Source: Mediterraneibacter hominis
GTDB taxonomy: Bacteria > Bacillota > Clostridia > Lachnospirales > Lachnospiraceae
Assembly: GCF_014287475.1 (NCBI RefSeq)
Contig: NZ_JACOPF010000001.1
Location: 1,798,001 to 1,862,000, forward strand
Length of the DNA stretch: 64,000 nt
Direction of reading: 5' to 3'
This document shows positions 1 to 8,396 of this stretch, piece by piece. The translations under genes were made by a program, and so were the position numbers. The notes beneath the pieces were generated by a model that did no database searches, was not told the DNA's origin, and worked only from the letters and a program-made list of their open reading frames with translations. Every line of letters starts with the position of its first letter. Position 1 is the first letter of the stretch.

Positions 1-64
1 CATCTCGTTTGTAAACACGTGGAGTTCTGTCGTATAGTTCTTTTTTTGAGAATATTTTATCCAT
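1..64 (-). CDS. 5' end of an unidentified gene running off the left edge
   Basis: A reading frame starts at ATG 64-62, seven bases after AGGAGG, and stays open to base 1. The visible peptide starts MDKIFSKKEL and ends RVYKRD, 21 residues, too little to assign a family. It lies downstream of a consensus promoter and two palindromes on the same strand, next to a LacI repressor gene, so it is probably the first gene of the operon that repressor controls, perhaps for carbohydrate use. That role is inferred from context only. Confidence 0.6.
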   Translation of the reverse strand, partial: MDKIFSKKELYDRTPRVYKRD

Positions 65-84
65 TTTTCATCCTCCTTTTTGAC

Positions 85-100
85 ATGGAACCCGTTCCAT
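85..100. promoter_or_regulatory. LacI-type operator 1
   Basis: ATGGAAC (85-91) and GTTCCAT (94-100) form a perfect 7-bp inverted repeat around CC. The same half-sites recur in the palindrome at 129-166. It lies about 20 bases before the start codon of the edge gene, in its leader. Binding by the adjacent LacI protein is inferred. Confidence 0.7.
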
Positions 101-128
101 ATACTTTAAAAAAATAAAAGCATTCTCT

Positions 129-166
129 TTTTCTAATATATGGAACGGGTTCCATATATTAGAAAA
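129..166. promoter_or_regulatory. LacI-type operator 2 inside a 38-bp palindrome
   Basis: The core ATGGAAC-GG-GTTCCAT lies at 140-155. Symmetry continues outward without mismatch to 18-bp arms (129-146 and 149-166) around a 2-bp centre. It lies downstream of the predicted start site of the minus-strand promoter at 199-226, where a bound repressor would block elongation. The long arms could also fold in the transcript. Confidence 0.7.
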
Positions 167-198
167 GAAATTAGAGAGTTTTCTCTCTTGATAATTTA

Positions 199-226
199 AT
201 TATATCCTCTTTATACCATATGTCAA
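199..226 (-). promoter_or_regulatory. Consensus sigma-A promoter for the edge gene
   Basis: On the minus strand TTGACA (226-221) is followed after 16 bp by TATAAT (204-199). Both hexamers match consensus exactly, so the promoter should be strong unless repressed. Transcription would start near 192 and read through both operators into the gene at the edge. Confidence 0.75.
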
Positions 227-305
227 TGCTAATTTTCCATTTCGGATTCACATTGTATAATATGTCAGATTTGTTCCAGTTTTTTTGTGCAATTCGCCAT
301 GTATC

Positions 306-1289
306 TTATATAAGAGTCGTTTTCCCTTTTCTTATTTCTACATCTAACATAATCTGCTTATTTACATAAGATGTTCCACTGATCAGATCACATATCAAAT
401 TCACGGATTCTTTTGCCAATTTTTCTATCGGCTGAACCACTGCTGTCATTTTCGGCTCTACCATTTCTGTAATATACGTTCCGTCATAGGCTACAAATTT
501 AACTTCTTGAGGCACCTTCCTATTTCTTCGAATCGTCTCGTTCATACATTCGATCGCAAGTCTGTCCACTGCAAACACCCCGTCAAATTCTATATCTTTT
601 GAAAAAACATCCTGCACTACTTCCACATAGTATTCGGAATCAAACCGATTCCTTTCCAACTCATAGGAATGTATCCGGATATGGTTCTTCTGCGCTATAC
701 GTTCAAATTCAAAATGTCTCTCATGATAAGGAGATTCCACTTCTGTCGCGCCTTTAAAATGTAAAATCTTCGTACACCCGTTTTTTATCAAGATCTGCGC
801 TGCCAGACGTCCGCCATTTCTATGGTCCGCTGTTACCACGGGAATATGCTCCCCCAAATATCGGTCTAACGCTACGATAGGTTTTTGTATCTTCTTATAT
901 TCTTCCACATCTAAAGAATGAACACCCGTAATAACCCCATCTACAATATGCCTGTTAAGCATATCTAAATATTCCATTTCGGCATTGACTTCTTTTACGG
1001 TATTGCACAACATCATTTTAAAACCGGCATGATACAGTTCACTTTCCACATAGTCCACAAACTCTGCAAAAAATGGATTCAGAACATTCGGCACTAAAAC
1101 CGCGATAATCCCTGTCTTTTTATGATAAAGATTTCTTGCAAGTTCATTCGGAGTATAGTTCAATTCCTTCATAACCCGTTCAATCTTGTTTCTGGTTTCA
1201 GCAGATACATAGCCGCTCCCATTTAATAATCTGGATACTGTTCCTACTCCCACATGGGCTCTTTTTGCCACATCTTTAATGCTCGCCAC
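306..1289 (-). CDS. LacI-family transcriptional repressor
   Basis: A 327-residue LacI/GalR regulator. The N-terminal helix-turn-helix (IKDVAKRAHVGVGTVSRLLN) and hinge helix precede a periplasmic-binding-protein-like sugar domain, usual length for the family. I place the start at the GTG at 1289: AGGAGAGG lies just upstream and the protein then begins directly at the HTH. An upstream in-frame ATG at 1349 would add 20 residues unlike the family. It is transcribed toward the promoter and operators at 85-226, so it probably represses the operon beginning there. The effector sugar cannot be read from the sequence. Confidence 0.9.
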   Translation of the reverse strand: MASIKDVAKRAHVGVGTVSRLLNGSGYVSAETRNKIERVMKELNYTPNELARNLYHKKTGIIAVLVPNVLNPFFAEFVDYVESELYHAGFKMMLCNTVKEVNAEMEYLDMLNRHIVDGVITGVHSLDVEEYKKIQKPIVALDRYLGEHIPVVTADHRNGGRLAAQILIKNGCTKILHFKGATEVESPYHERHFEFERIAQKNHIRIHSYELERNRFDSEYYVEVVQDVFSKDIEFDGVFAVDRLAIECMNETIRRNRKVPQEVKFVAYDGTYITEMVEPKMTAVVQPIEKLAKESVNLICDLISGTSYVNKQIMLDVEIRKGKTTLI

Positions 1290-1372
1290 ATATATCCTCT
1301 CCTTTTTATGGCATATTTTTACATTATAGTATTTTAAAATGAAAGTCAAACACTATTTTAAAAGCTCAATTC

Positions 1373-1890
1373 TACTCAGACTCTGCCGGAACAGAACATA
1401 CGTTTTATATTGATAACAGCGCCAAGACGCTTTTATACCGCCTAGGCATGATAGCGGAAGCACAGCCAGAGCTCATCCTCTCCTCTTTTGCTTTTAACTC
1501 TGACAAAGCCGGAAGAGATATCCTTTCCCCCCTGATAGATACCGCTGACCGCGGTGTCTCTGTGCGCATCATCGTAGACGGCATCATCGAATTCCTCAAT
1601 CTTCGCGGCGATACGTAGTTTCAGGCTACAGTATCTCATCCGAACATTGAAATCTGTGTGTATAACCCTGTCAATTTTTTAAGCTCTGATAATTTCAGGC
1701 GCACCTGCATGACAAATATCTGACCATAGATAAAACGATGTATCTCCTCGACGGAAGAAATACCACGGATCTTTTTCTTGGCAACTATTCTTCCTCACAG
1801 AATATCGACCGTAAGCTTTTTGTCTACGAGACAAAAGATACTCCGGATTCCTCCCTCTATAAGCTTCTGGATTATTTCAATCAGGTCTGA
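1373..1890 (+). pseudogene. Decayed phospholipase D-family gene (cardiolipin synthase-like)
   Basis: Three-phase reading of the plus strand recovers a PLD-superfamily protein without its N-terminus. The first segment (about 1373-1615) runs through YIDNSAKTLLYRL to GVSVRIIVDG, then meets TAG at 1616-1618. The frame continues to about 1690, where a shift is needed. The second segment carries HLHDKYLTID, a match to the catalytic HxK(x)4D motif, and then DGRNTTDLFLGNY, ending at TGA 1888-1890. A stop, a frameshift and the missing 5' end make it a pseudogene. Small minus-strand frames over it are shadows. Confidence 0.75.
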
Positions 1891-2379
1891 GAACTAAAAG
1901 ACAGTAAAGACTGCTCTTATTGCTCTCCTTTTTCATTTTATCTTATCTCTGTTAAAAATTTTCCATTAACAGATGCTTTGATTATATCGCATCCCCTCCC
2001 CCCCCCCCCCCGAAAAAATCAATACTAAATACAGATACAGACAGCTATTTTATGACAATAATCAAAGGATATTCCAAAAAACTGAATTGGAGTATCACTT
2101 TTCCATTTTGGGTTATTAGATGAATCAACTGCCACTTGTAACCTCCCCTTTTCAGAGTGCCTGCGGTAAAGTAATTGACAAGCTATCTACTACACCATTT
2201 TTTCATTTTAAGACGGTATTTGACATCCATACACAAAATCTCAAATATCGCAGATTCCTTGAAAATAAGCCGTTACGCCACTCTATAAAACAAAGCGGAA
2301 ACCATTCACAGTAAACAAGAGGTTCGTGCTATTTTTTAACTATATTATATTATCCTATACACTATTCAAAATTTTTTAT
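1891..2379. other. Gene-free spacer with a 14-C homopolymer
   Basis: No convincing gene. A run of 14 cytosines lies at 1998-2011. A 64-codon frame at 2120-2314 has no ribosome binding site and no recognisable family. The stretch lies between a pseudogene and the marR promoter and is probably decayed accessory DNA. Confidence 0.5.
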
Positions 2380-2408
2380 TTGACATCAGGAGGTACCTCT
2401 TGTATTAT
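2380..2408 (+). promoter_or_regulatory. marR-MFS promoter
   Basis: TTGACA (2380-2385), a 17-bp spacer and TATTAT (2403-2408). The first operator palindrome fills the spacer and the second follows the -10, the expected layout for MarR autorepression. Confidence 0.8.
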
Positions 2409-2423
2409 TTTAGAGGTACCTCT
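2390..2423. promoter_or_regulatory. Paired MarR operators
   Basis: Palindrome GAGGTACCTC at 2390-2399 and its longer copy AGAGGTACCTCT at 2412-2423, centres 23 bp apart (about two helical turns, same face). One sits between -35 and -10, the other just after the -10. The MarR protein encoded immediately downstream is the likely ligand. Confidence 0.8.
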
Positions 2424-2446
2424 TAAAAAAGAAAGGAAGCACAATC

Positions 2447-2887
2447 ATGCGTTATCCCAATGATCACGAGTTGACTGAACTTTTTTACCAGGTTGTCCGG
2501 CAGTTGGAAAACCTGGCAAAATCCAGCCATAAAAATCTGAACTTTTTTTCCGGACAGTATAAGTGTCTCTTTCTCCTGGATGAGGCAGGCACAATCTCAC
2601 AAAGAAGGCTTTCCCATATTCTTGAGATCCGTTCCACCTCCTTGAGTGAAATACTGTCAAAGCTGGAGAAAAAAGGATACATTACAAGAGCGCTTTCAGA
2701 AACGGACAAAAGAACTTACATGATCTCTGTCACACCAGACGGGAAAAAAGAGGCGCAACGTGTGAGAAGTATACGATTAAAAGAGCATCATGAACTGACA
2801 GACCCACTGTCTGATAATGATAAACTTGCTCTTTATGAAATTCTGGGAAAAATAAAAGAATATTATACAAAACAGGAGGAGATATAA
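2447..2887 (+). CDS. MarR-family transcriptional regulator
   Basis: A 146-residue winged-helix MarR protein of usual length. The recognition region reads ISQRRLSHILEIRSTSLSEI, followed by KLEKKGYITRALSETDKRTY, the classic wing with a DKR turn. ATG 2447 is preceded by AAGGAAG. The stop falls inside the gap between the AGGAGG and the start codon of the next gene, an MFS exporter, so the two are co-transcribed. The twin palindromes in its promoter point to autorepression, with induction by a compound that the exporter removes; the compound is unknown. Confidence 0.92.
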   Translation: MRYPNDHELTELFYQVVRQLENLAKSSHKNLNFFSGQYKCLFLLDEAGTISQRRLSHILEIRSTSLSEILSKLEKKGYITRALSETDKRTYMISVTPDGKKEAQRVRSIRLKEHHELTDPLSDNDKLALYEILGKIKEYYTKQEEI

Positions 2888-2888
2888 A

Positions 2889-4304
2889 TTGTACGATACA
2901 GCTAAAATAACAGACCGGAGAAGAACATTTATATTTATGAACATATTGGTTTCCACCATTGCATCCTCTATGCTTTCCACAGCAATGACGACAGCTCTGC
3001 CTCCTATCGCTGCGGATCTGTCTATCAGTGTCACGACAGGGCAGTGGCTGACAAGCGGATATTCTCTGGCAATGGGGATCATTATGCCCCTCACTGCCTT
3101 TCTGATCCGGAGGCTCCCCACAAAAAAATTATATCTGGGCGGAATTTCTATTTTTATCGCAGGTCTGATAGTCAGCCTTTTTTCAAACACATTCTCTGTT
3201 ATGATGACGGGAAGGATATTGCAGGCATGTGGAAACGGAATCTTAATGTCTATCGCCCAGGTCGTCATCCTTTCCATCTACCCTGTAGAACGAAAAGGCA
3301 CTGTCATGGGCTGGTATGGACTGGCATGCGGTACTGCACCTGTCATTGCCCCTACACTGGCAGGCATTCTTGTAGATATTATCAACTGGAGGGCAATCTT
3401 TGGGCTGGCGCTTGCAGTTATGCTCCTCTCCCTTATAATTGCATGGTTTGTATTTGATGATGTTCTGGAAACGTATAAAAAGAAATTTGATACGCTTTCT
3501 TTTATCTTAAGTGTATTTGCTTTCGGAGGGGTCACTCTCGGTATTGGAAATATCGGCACTTACGGGCTTACCGCCCCTCTTGTTTTCCTTCCTCTGACAA
3601 CCGGCATCATTACCTCTGTTATTTTTACATACAGGCAGCTCCATATAGAAGAACCATTTCTCGAACTCGGTATATTAAAAAGCAGAGAGTACGCTTTAAG
3701 CGTCATCGGAAGCATGCTGCTGTATTTTATTATGATGGGCTCTTCTGTCATCATGCCCTTATATGTACAGTCCATAATGGGATATTCCGCCACAGTTTCC
3801 GGACTTGTCACCTTGCCTGGTTCCCTCGCGATGGCGATCGTCAGCCCACTCGCCGGGAAAATCTTCGACAAGATGGGAATGAAAAAGCTCTTTATATGCG
3901 GCGCAGCTTTTCTTATCATCAGTAATATGGGAATGTATTTCATTACAATGCATACTTCTGTCATAATCGCCGCATCTTATAATGTCATCCGCTGTATTGC
4001 AATCGGCTGTCTTATGATGCCGCTTATAACATGGGGGACCTCCTATGTCAGAAATACACAGGTGGCAGATGCGACTGCCCTTTTAACTTCCCTGCGCACC
4101 ATTGCCGGTGCGGTAGGCTCTGCCGTTTTCGTCGGCATTATGACAGTAATCGCTGACAATTCCGTCTCTCAATATGGGAACAGTGCCGGTATACATGGGT
4201 TAAATATCACCTTCCTGTGTATGTCCGCAGGCGCGGCCCTCCTCTTAGGAATTGCCGTCTTTCTCGTAAAAGCCGGCTCTGGTGCCCAAAAAAGTTTTTC
4301 TTAA
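2889..4304 (+). CDS. MFS multidrug exporter, DHA2 (14-TM) type
   Basis: A 471-residue integral membrane protein with about 14 predicted hydrophobic segments, typical of the EmrB/QacA (DHA2) drug:H+ antiporters. Typical stretches are TTALPPIAADLSIS after TM1, GQWLTSGYSLAMGIIMPL in TM2 and the TM5 region GLACGTAPVIAPTLAGIL. I use the TTG at 2889, eight bases after AGGAGG; the first ATG is 17 codons in and would clip TM1. It follows MarR in the same transcript. Its 3' end overlaps by 4 bases the convergent DUF1848 gene. Export of a toxic compound is the likely role. Confidence 0.9.
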   Translation: MYDTAKITDRRRTFIFMNILVSTIASSMLSTAMTTALPPIAADLSISVTTGQWLTSGYSLAMGIIMPLTAFLIRRLPTKKLYLGGISIFIAGLIVSLFSNTFSVMMTGRILQACGNGILMSIAQVVILSIYPVERKGTVMGWYGLACGTAPVIAPTLAGILVDIINWRAIFGLALAVMLLSLIIAWFVFDDVLETYKKKFDTLSFILSVFAFGGVTLGIGNIGTYGLTAPLVFLPLTTGIITSVIFTYRQLHIEEPFLELGILKSREYALSVIGSMLLYFIMMGSSVIMPLYVQSIMGYSATVSGLVTLPGSLAMAIVSPLAGKIFDKMGMKKLFICGAAFLIISNMGMYFITMHTSVIIAASYNVIRCIAIGCLMMPLITWGTSYVRNTQVADATALLTSLRTIAGAVGSAVFVGIMTVIADNSVSQYGNSAGIHGLNITFLCMSAGAALLLGIAVFLVKAGSGAQKSFS

Positions 4305-5239
4305 ATAAACAAGCTTATCTGTTCTTCCTTCAAGGATTTTACTTTACGCTCTGTGATTTTGTCCTTCTCTGTGACACGGCTGCACAGAAGAGGCGACAGT
4401 GGATCATATTGCTTTACATTTACTCTGACTGTTCCCAGGCTGGAATTTGCATAACAATATTTACAGCCGTTTAAACAGGTATCATAGGCGCCTATATCAA
4501 TACTCTCCATACACCCACATACCTCTCTTTGCCCCTTGTCCTTCTGCGCCTTTATTTTGTATCCTGTCAGCCTCTCAATCAGTGTTTTGTCAATACAGCA
4601 GTTCGGGTAGATACGACATGGTTCCAGATTGATTTTTTCTGCACAGGAATATAAGCAGATACTGTTTTCCTCTGCGATCTGTCTAAACGCATCTGCAAGG
4701 GCGATTGCTTCTGCGTAACTGGGGTTCCTTCTCCCTATATCTTCCATATTTTTTTTGATTTTGGGATACATATCCAGAAAGCTGATCACGCATTTTTCTG
4801 TATAACCTTTCAGCGCCTCTGCTATTTGTCTAAATGCTTTTAAGTGGTATTCTTCTGTATACCGTTCTGTAAAAAGAATCGGGTCATATCTCCATATCAC
4901 CCTTTCTCTGCCTATTTTTTCCACCAGCTTTTGAAATACAGGTATGATTTGTTCTCTCTTATGTGCGGTATCTGCCTCTATATCTGTTCCATAGCCTGTC
5001 AGTGTAAATTGAAAATAATACGTATATCCTGCTAATTCATCCATCCGCTTCATCATATTTTCCGGGTTCTTCGTCCAGAACACAATACAGTCTACTATCT
5101 CCGGTGAAATATCGATTTTACTGATCTGATGCGGATTGAACGGATTACGTACATAGACGTACTGTTCCTTTATCCGTTGAAAGAACCAGTCGGAAAAATA
5201 TTTTGGTATATCTGTCCTTCTGCTCACACTTAATATCAT
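4301..5239 (-). CDS. DUF1848 family protein with radical-SAM-like cysteines
   Basis: A 312-residue DUF1848 protein; the start MILSVSRRTDIP and VFWTKNPENM are characteristic. Near the C-terminus (about residues 255-262) the spacing CxxxCxxC in CLNGCKYCYA matches the radical SAM 4Fe-4S motif, and a CGC lies about 17 residues earlier. These cysteines suggest an iron-sulfur enzyme, but the reaction is unknown. Its ATG overlaps the stop of the upstream LysR gene (ATGA), so the two are translationally coupled. The 3' end overlaps the convergent MFS gene by 4 bases. Confidence 0.8.
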   Translation of the reverse strand: MILSVSRRTDIPKYFSDWFFQRIKEQYVYVRNPFNPHQISKIDISPEIVDCIVFWTKNPENMMKRMDELAGYTYYFQFTLTGYGTDIEADTAHKREQIIPVFQKLVEKIGRERVIWRYDPILFTERYTEEYHLKAFRQIAEALKGYTEKCVISFLDMYPKIKKNMEDIGRRNPSYAEAIALADAFRQIAEENSICLYSCAEKINLEPCRIYPNCCIDKTLIERLTGYKIKAQKDKGQREVCGCMESIDIGAYDTCLNGCKYCYANSSLGTVRVNVKQYDPLSPLLCSRVTEKDKITERKVKSLKEEQISLFI

Positions 5240-6090
5240 TGCCTATCCTTCTTTCTAAGCTGTTCCTCGATTGTATGATACTCTTTTTTCTGTTTCTTAT
5301 AAATCATATGATACGTCACATTGGCTTCCTTATCCATAACCGGAATCCGTTTTCTTTCTTCTAAAATATCATACATATTTTCTGCCAGATTTGTTGTAAA
5401 ACAAGGAAGAGAAGACTCCCTGGCAAGCTCTTCAAACGCAAACTCGTCCGTCTGTACAAGAAACCTGGAAGCAGGCATTTTTTCACGGCACAATTCATTC
5501 CAAAAACCAATTTCCGACCTGAGCAGACAATTAAATCCATTGAGTGCGGACAAGGTAAGCTTTTGTTTCTTTGCAAGCTCATGTTCTTTGGGGACACAGA
5601 CAAAAAGCTCTTCCCGGATGATCGGTCTGCATGCCACCGTATTTTCATTTATCGGAAAAGGAAGTATTCCGATTTCGCATTTTCCTGCCGTAACATCTTC
5701 TATCACTGACGGTATTTCCACCAGCCTGGAAGAAATCGTCTGTTCCGGGAAATTTTCAGAGAGCAGCGGAAGCAGCGTCCAAAGCGGCGCAGGAGCGCAG
5801 GACTCAACTAGAATCGTGTGGAGCCTTGCATGAAACGTCTGTACCTGCCGCACCGCATTTTCTGCATCATACAGAAGCTTTCTGGCATACTCTACTGCTT
5901 TCAGCCCTGTTTCATTTAGGTAAATTCTGTTTTTCCCTCTCTCAAACAAGGGTACGCCAAACGCTTCTTCTATCTGTTTCATAGTCCGGGTGAGCGTAGG
6001 CTGAGAAATGTGCAGCTCTTCCGCTGTCTTTGAGAGTGTCCCTAAATCAGCAAAAGCAGTCAGCTGCTCTAGCTCCGAAAGATTTAACAT
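5236..6090 (-). CDS. LysR-family transcriptional regulator
   Basis: A 284-residue LysR protein. The N-terminal winged HTH reads LEQLTAFADLGTLSKTAEEL then HISQPTLTRTMKQIEEAFGV, followed by FERGKNRIYLNETG and a type 2 periplasmic-binding-protein effector domain. A GAGGAG site precedes ATG 6090. It is co-transcribed with DUF1848 and divergent from the aldo/keto reductase at 6244, so the 153-bp gap probably carries its binding sites. No unambiguous T-N11-A box was picked out. The co-inducer is unknown. Confidence 0.9.
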   Translation of the reverse strand: MLNLSELEQLTAFADLGTLSKTAEELHISQPTLTRTMKQIEEAFGVPLFERGKNRIYLNETGLKAVEYARKLLYDAENAVRQVQTFHARLHTILVESCAPAPLWTLLPLLSENFPEQTISSRLVEIPSVIEDVTAGKCEIGILPFPINENTVACRPIIREELFVCVPKEHELAKKQKLTLSALNGFNCLLRSEIGFWNELCREKMPASRFLVQTDEFAFEELARESSLPCFTTNLAENMYDILEERKRIPVMDKEANVTYHMIYKKQKKEYHTIEEQLRKKDRQ

Positions 6091-6243
6091 TTTACTTTCT
6101 CCTCTTTACTATTCATATAATGAAATCTATATTCCACTATTTTTATTGTACTTTTACTTTATTTATCTGTAAACTATGAACTATAAGAACTATCACGTAA
6201 AAATAACGATTCAAAATGTAAATACCAAAAGGAGGTACTATTT

Positions 6244-7095
6244 ATGGAATATGTTACATTACATAACGGAGTAAAAATGCCAAAGTTAGGATACGGAGTC
6301 TACCAGACGCCGCCGGCAGATACGCAGCGCTGTGTTCTCGAAGCGCTGCAAATAGGATACCGCAGTATTGATACCGCCCAGGCATACAATAATGAAGAAG
6401 GAGTAGGCAGCGCTATAACCAAGAGCGGTATTCCCCGTGAAGAACTTTTTATCACCACTAAAATCTGGATCAGCAACGCGGGATATGAAAAGGCAAAGGC
6501 TTCTATTGAGGAATCTTTGAAGAAACTGGAAACAGACTATATAGACCTGCTTTTGATCCACCAGCCCTTCGGCGATTATTATGGGAGCTACCGCGCGATG
6601 GAAGAGGCATATAAAGCCGGAAAAGTCCGGGCTCTGGGCGTTTCTAACTTTTATCCGGATCGTTATCTGGATCTCTTTCATTTCTCTACAATCAAGCCGG
6701 CAGTCAACCAGGTAGAGACACATATATTCCAGCAGCAGAAGAACGCTATCCTCTACATGCAGAAAAACGGCACACAGATCATGTCCTGGGGACCGTTCGC
6801 GGAGGGAAAAAACGCATATTTCCAGAATCCTGTATTACAGAAGATCGGTAAAGCACATGGAAAATCCGCCGCACAGACCGCACTTCGCTTTCTGCTTCAA
6901 AAGGATGTTGTCGTTATCCCAAAATCTGTGCACAGGAACCGCATGGAAGAAAACTTCCAGGTCTTTGACTTTACACTTACAGAAGAAGAAATGGCGGAAA
7001 TATCCGCTTTAGATACGGGGAAAAGCCTGTTTTTCTCCCATTATGATCCGGACACAGTCGAATGGTTTTTAAGTCTTGTTCCAGGCGAACGTTAA
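6244..7095 (+). CDS. Aldo/keto reductase
   Basis: A 283-residue NAD(P)H-dependent aldo/keto reductase. The catalytic tetrad is visible: Asp43 and Tyr48 in SIDTAQAY, Lys73 in TTKIW and His106 in LLIHQP. GVSNF and the C-terminal IPKSVHRNRMEEN form the usual cofactor pocket (2,5-diketogluconate reductase-like subgroup). AAAGGAGGT precedes ATG 6244. It is divergent from LysR and ends before a convergent terminator shared with the iron alcohol dehydrogenase. It probably reduces small aldehydes or ketones; the natural substrate is not evident. Confidence 0.93.
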   Translation: MEYVTLHNGVKMPKLGYGVYQTPPADTQRCVLEALQIGYRSIDTAQAYNNEEGVGSAITKSGIPREELFITTKIWISNAGYEKAKASIEESLKKLETDYIDLLLIHQPFGDYYGSYRAMEEAYKAGKVRALGVSNFYPDRYLDLFHFSTIKPAVNQVETHIFQQQKNAILYMQKNGTQIMSWGPFAEGKNAYFQNPVLQKIGKAHGKSAAQTALRFLLQKDVVVIPKSVHRNRMEENFQVFDFTLTEEEMAEISALDTGKSLFFSHYDPDTVEWFLSLVPGER

Positions 7096-7106
7096 TTTCA
7101 AAATAT

Positions 7107-7140
7107 TTATCGTATAGCGGCCAAATTTCCTATACGATAA
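7107..7140. repeat. Perfect 11-bp inverted repeat after the aldo/keto reductase
   Basis: TTATCGTATAG (7107-7117) and CTATACGATAA (7130-7140) form a perfect hairpin with a 12-nt loop. ATCGTATAG recurs in the intergenic repeat near 41.93 kb, so this may be a minimal or remnant member of that family. It lies directly before the terminator hairpin. Confidence 0.55.
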
Positions 7141-7142
7141 AG

Positions 7143-7173
7143 CAGCCGATCCAAAAATCCTTCGGATCGGCTG
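7143..7173. terminator. Terminator hairpin between convergent genes
   Basis: CAGCCGATCC (7143-7152) pairs perfectly with GGATCGGCTG (7164-7173). It sits between the aldo/keto reductase and the convergent alcohol dehydrogenase. No long T-run follows, so its strength is uncertain; it probably serves both strands. Confidence 0.6.
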
Positions 7174-7187
7174 TATCTATATACACT

Positions 7188-8357
7188 TTATAGAGAATCC
7201 CTCAAAATAGCGGTAATGTCTTTTTCTGTCAAAGGTGCATATGCATTTTCCAAGCCCTCATTCACTGCAATGTGATGTGCCATCTCTTCGATTCTGCTCT
7301 CGTCAATACCTACTTCCTTTAAATGCATGGGAAGCCCTATGGACTCAAAAAATTTATACGTTTCCTCAATAGCCTTATTTGCTATCTCATATTTGTCAAG
7401 GTTTTCGTCGATTCCAAATACATTGACTCCATACTTTACAAAACGCCCTACTGTTTTATCATTCAGGATATGCTTCATCCACCTCGGTGTAAGAATTGCA
7501 AGTCCTTCTCCATGCGTAATATCATAGTAAGCGCTAAGTGCGTGCTCCATACCATGGCAGGGCCAGCCAGAAGCACTGTTTCCCAACGCAAGAATACCGT
7601 TGCAGCCGTATGTACAACAGAGCATCAATTCTGCCCTTGCCCTGTAATCTTCCGGATTCTCCAGGGCAATTTTAGTATTCGTCATCAGACTTTTTAGCTC
7701 TGCCTCACAGAAGCCGTCATTCAACAATGTCGTATCCTCCGTGAAATACTGCTCCATAACATGATTCATCGCGTCCGCACAGCCTGCTGCCGTCTGCTTT
7801 CTCAATACCGAAAATGTATACGTCGGATCAAGAATAGAGCATACCGGAAATAAATGTGGATCGACATAACCGATTTTATCATTTGTCTCTGTTCTGGAAA
7901 TTACCCCTCCACAGTCGTATTCACTTCCGGTAGCCGCCAGCGTCAGGATGTCTACAATGGGCAGAGCGTCCTTCGCGGATACCTTATAGGAAATCAAATC
8001 CCACGGATCGCCGTCATATTTCGCCCCTGCCGCAATCGCTTTGGAACAGTCGAGTACACTGCCGCCGCCCACCGCAAGAATAGCATCTACTGCATGCTGC
8101 TTACAGATACGTACACCATCCAGTACACTCGGATCATACTTCGGATTTGGCTGGATATCAGAAAGCTCATAGATTTCAAATTCTGCAAGCAGCTCTTTTA
8201 CCTTGTCATACAATCCTAACTTTTTTATACTTCCCGATCCATATGTCAAAAGAATCCTTTTTCCAAGTGGTTTCATCACCTCTGGCAGATTGGAAATCAC
8301 TCCTTTTCCAAAGATCAGTCTGGTCGGTGTCTGATAATCAAAATTCTGCATATTCAT
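7188..8357 (-). CDS. Iron-containing alcohol dehydrogenase (butanol dehydrogenase/YqhD-like)
   Basis: A 389-residue group III Fe-dependent alcohol dehydrogenase. It has the NAD(P)-binding GGGSVLDCSKAIAAG and metal ligands in ADAMNHVMEQY, GMEHALSAYYDITHGEGLA (Asp and three His). The N-terminus NFDYQTPTRLIFGKG is typical of BdhA/YqhD enzymes that reduce aldehydes to alcohols. AGGAGGG precedes ATG 8357. The promoter at 8397-8427 has the over-long spacer and dyad of MerR-type activation, fitting induction by aldehyde or electrophile stress; no MerR gene lies in the window. Confidence 0.93.
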   Translation of the reverse strand: MNMQNFDYQTPTRLIFGKGVISNLPEVMKPLGKRILLTYGSGSIKKLGLYDKVKELLAEFEIYELSDIQPNPKYDPSVLDGVRICKQHAVDAILAVGGGSVLDCSKAIAAGAKYDGDPWDLISYKVSAKDALPIVDILTLAATGSEYDCGGVISRTETNDKIGYVDPHLFPVCSILDPTYTFSVLRKQTAAGCADAMNHVMEQYFTEDTTLLNDGFCEAELKSLMTNTKIALENPEDYRARAELMLCCTYGCNGILALGNSASGWPCHGMEHALSAYYDITHGEGLAILTPRWMKHILNDKTVGRFVKYGVNVFGIDENLDKYEIANKAIEETYKFFESIGLPMHLKEVGIDESRIEEMAHHIAVNEGLENAYAPLTEKDITAILRDSL

Positions 8358-8396
8358 TTCCCTCCTATATGATTCTTTGCCTTACGTTACTAAGTT

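Noticed and set aside
2120..2314. 64-codon open frame between the PLD remnant and marR
   Set aside because: No ribosome binding site, no recognisable family and located in decaying DNA; retained only as part of the spacer note.
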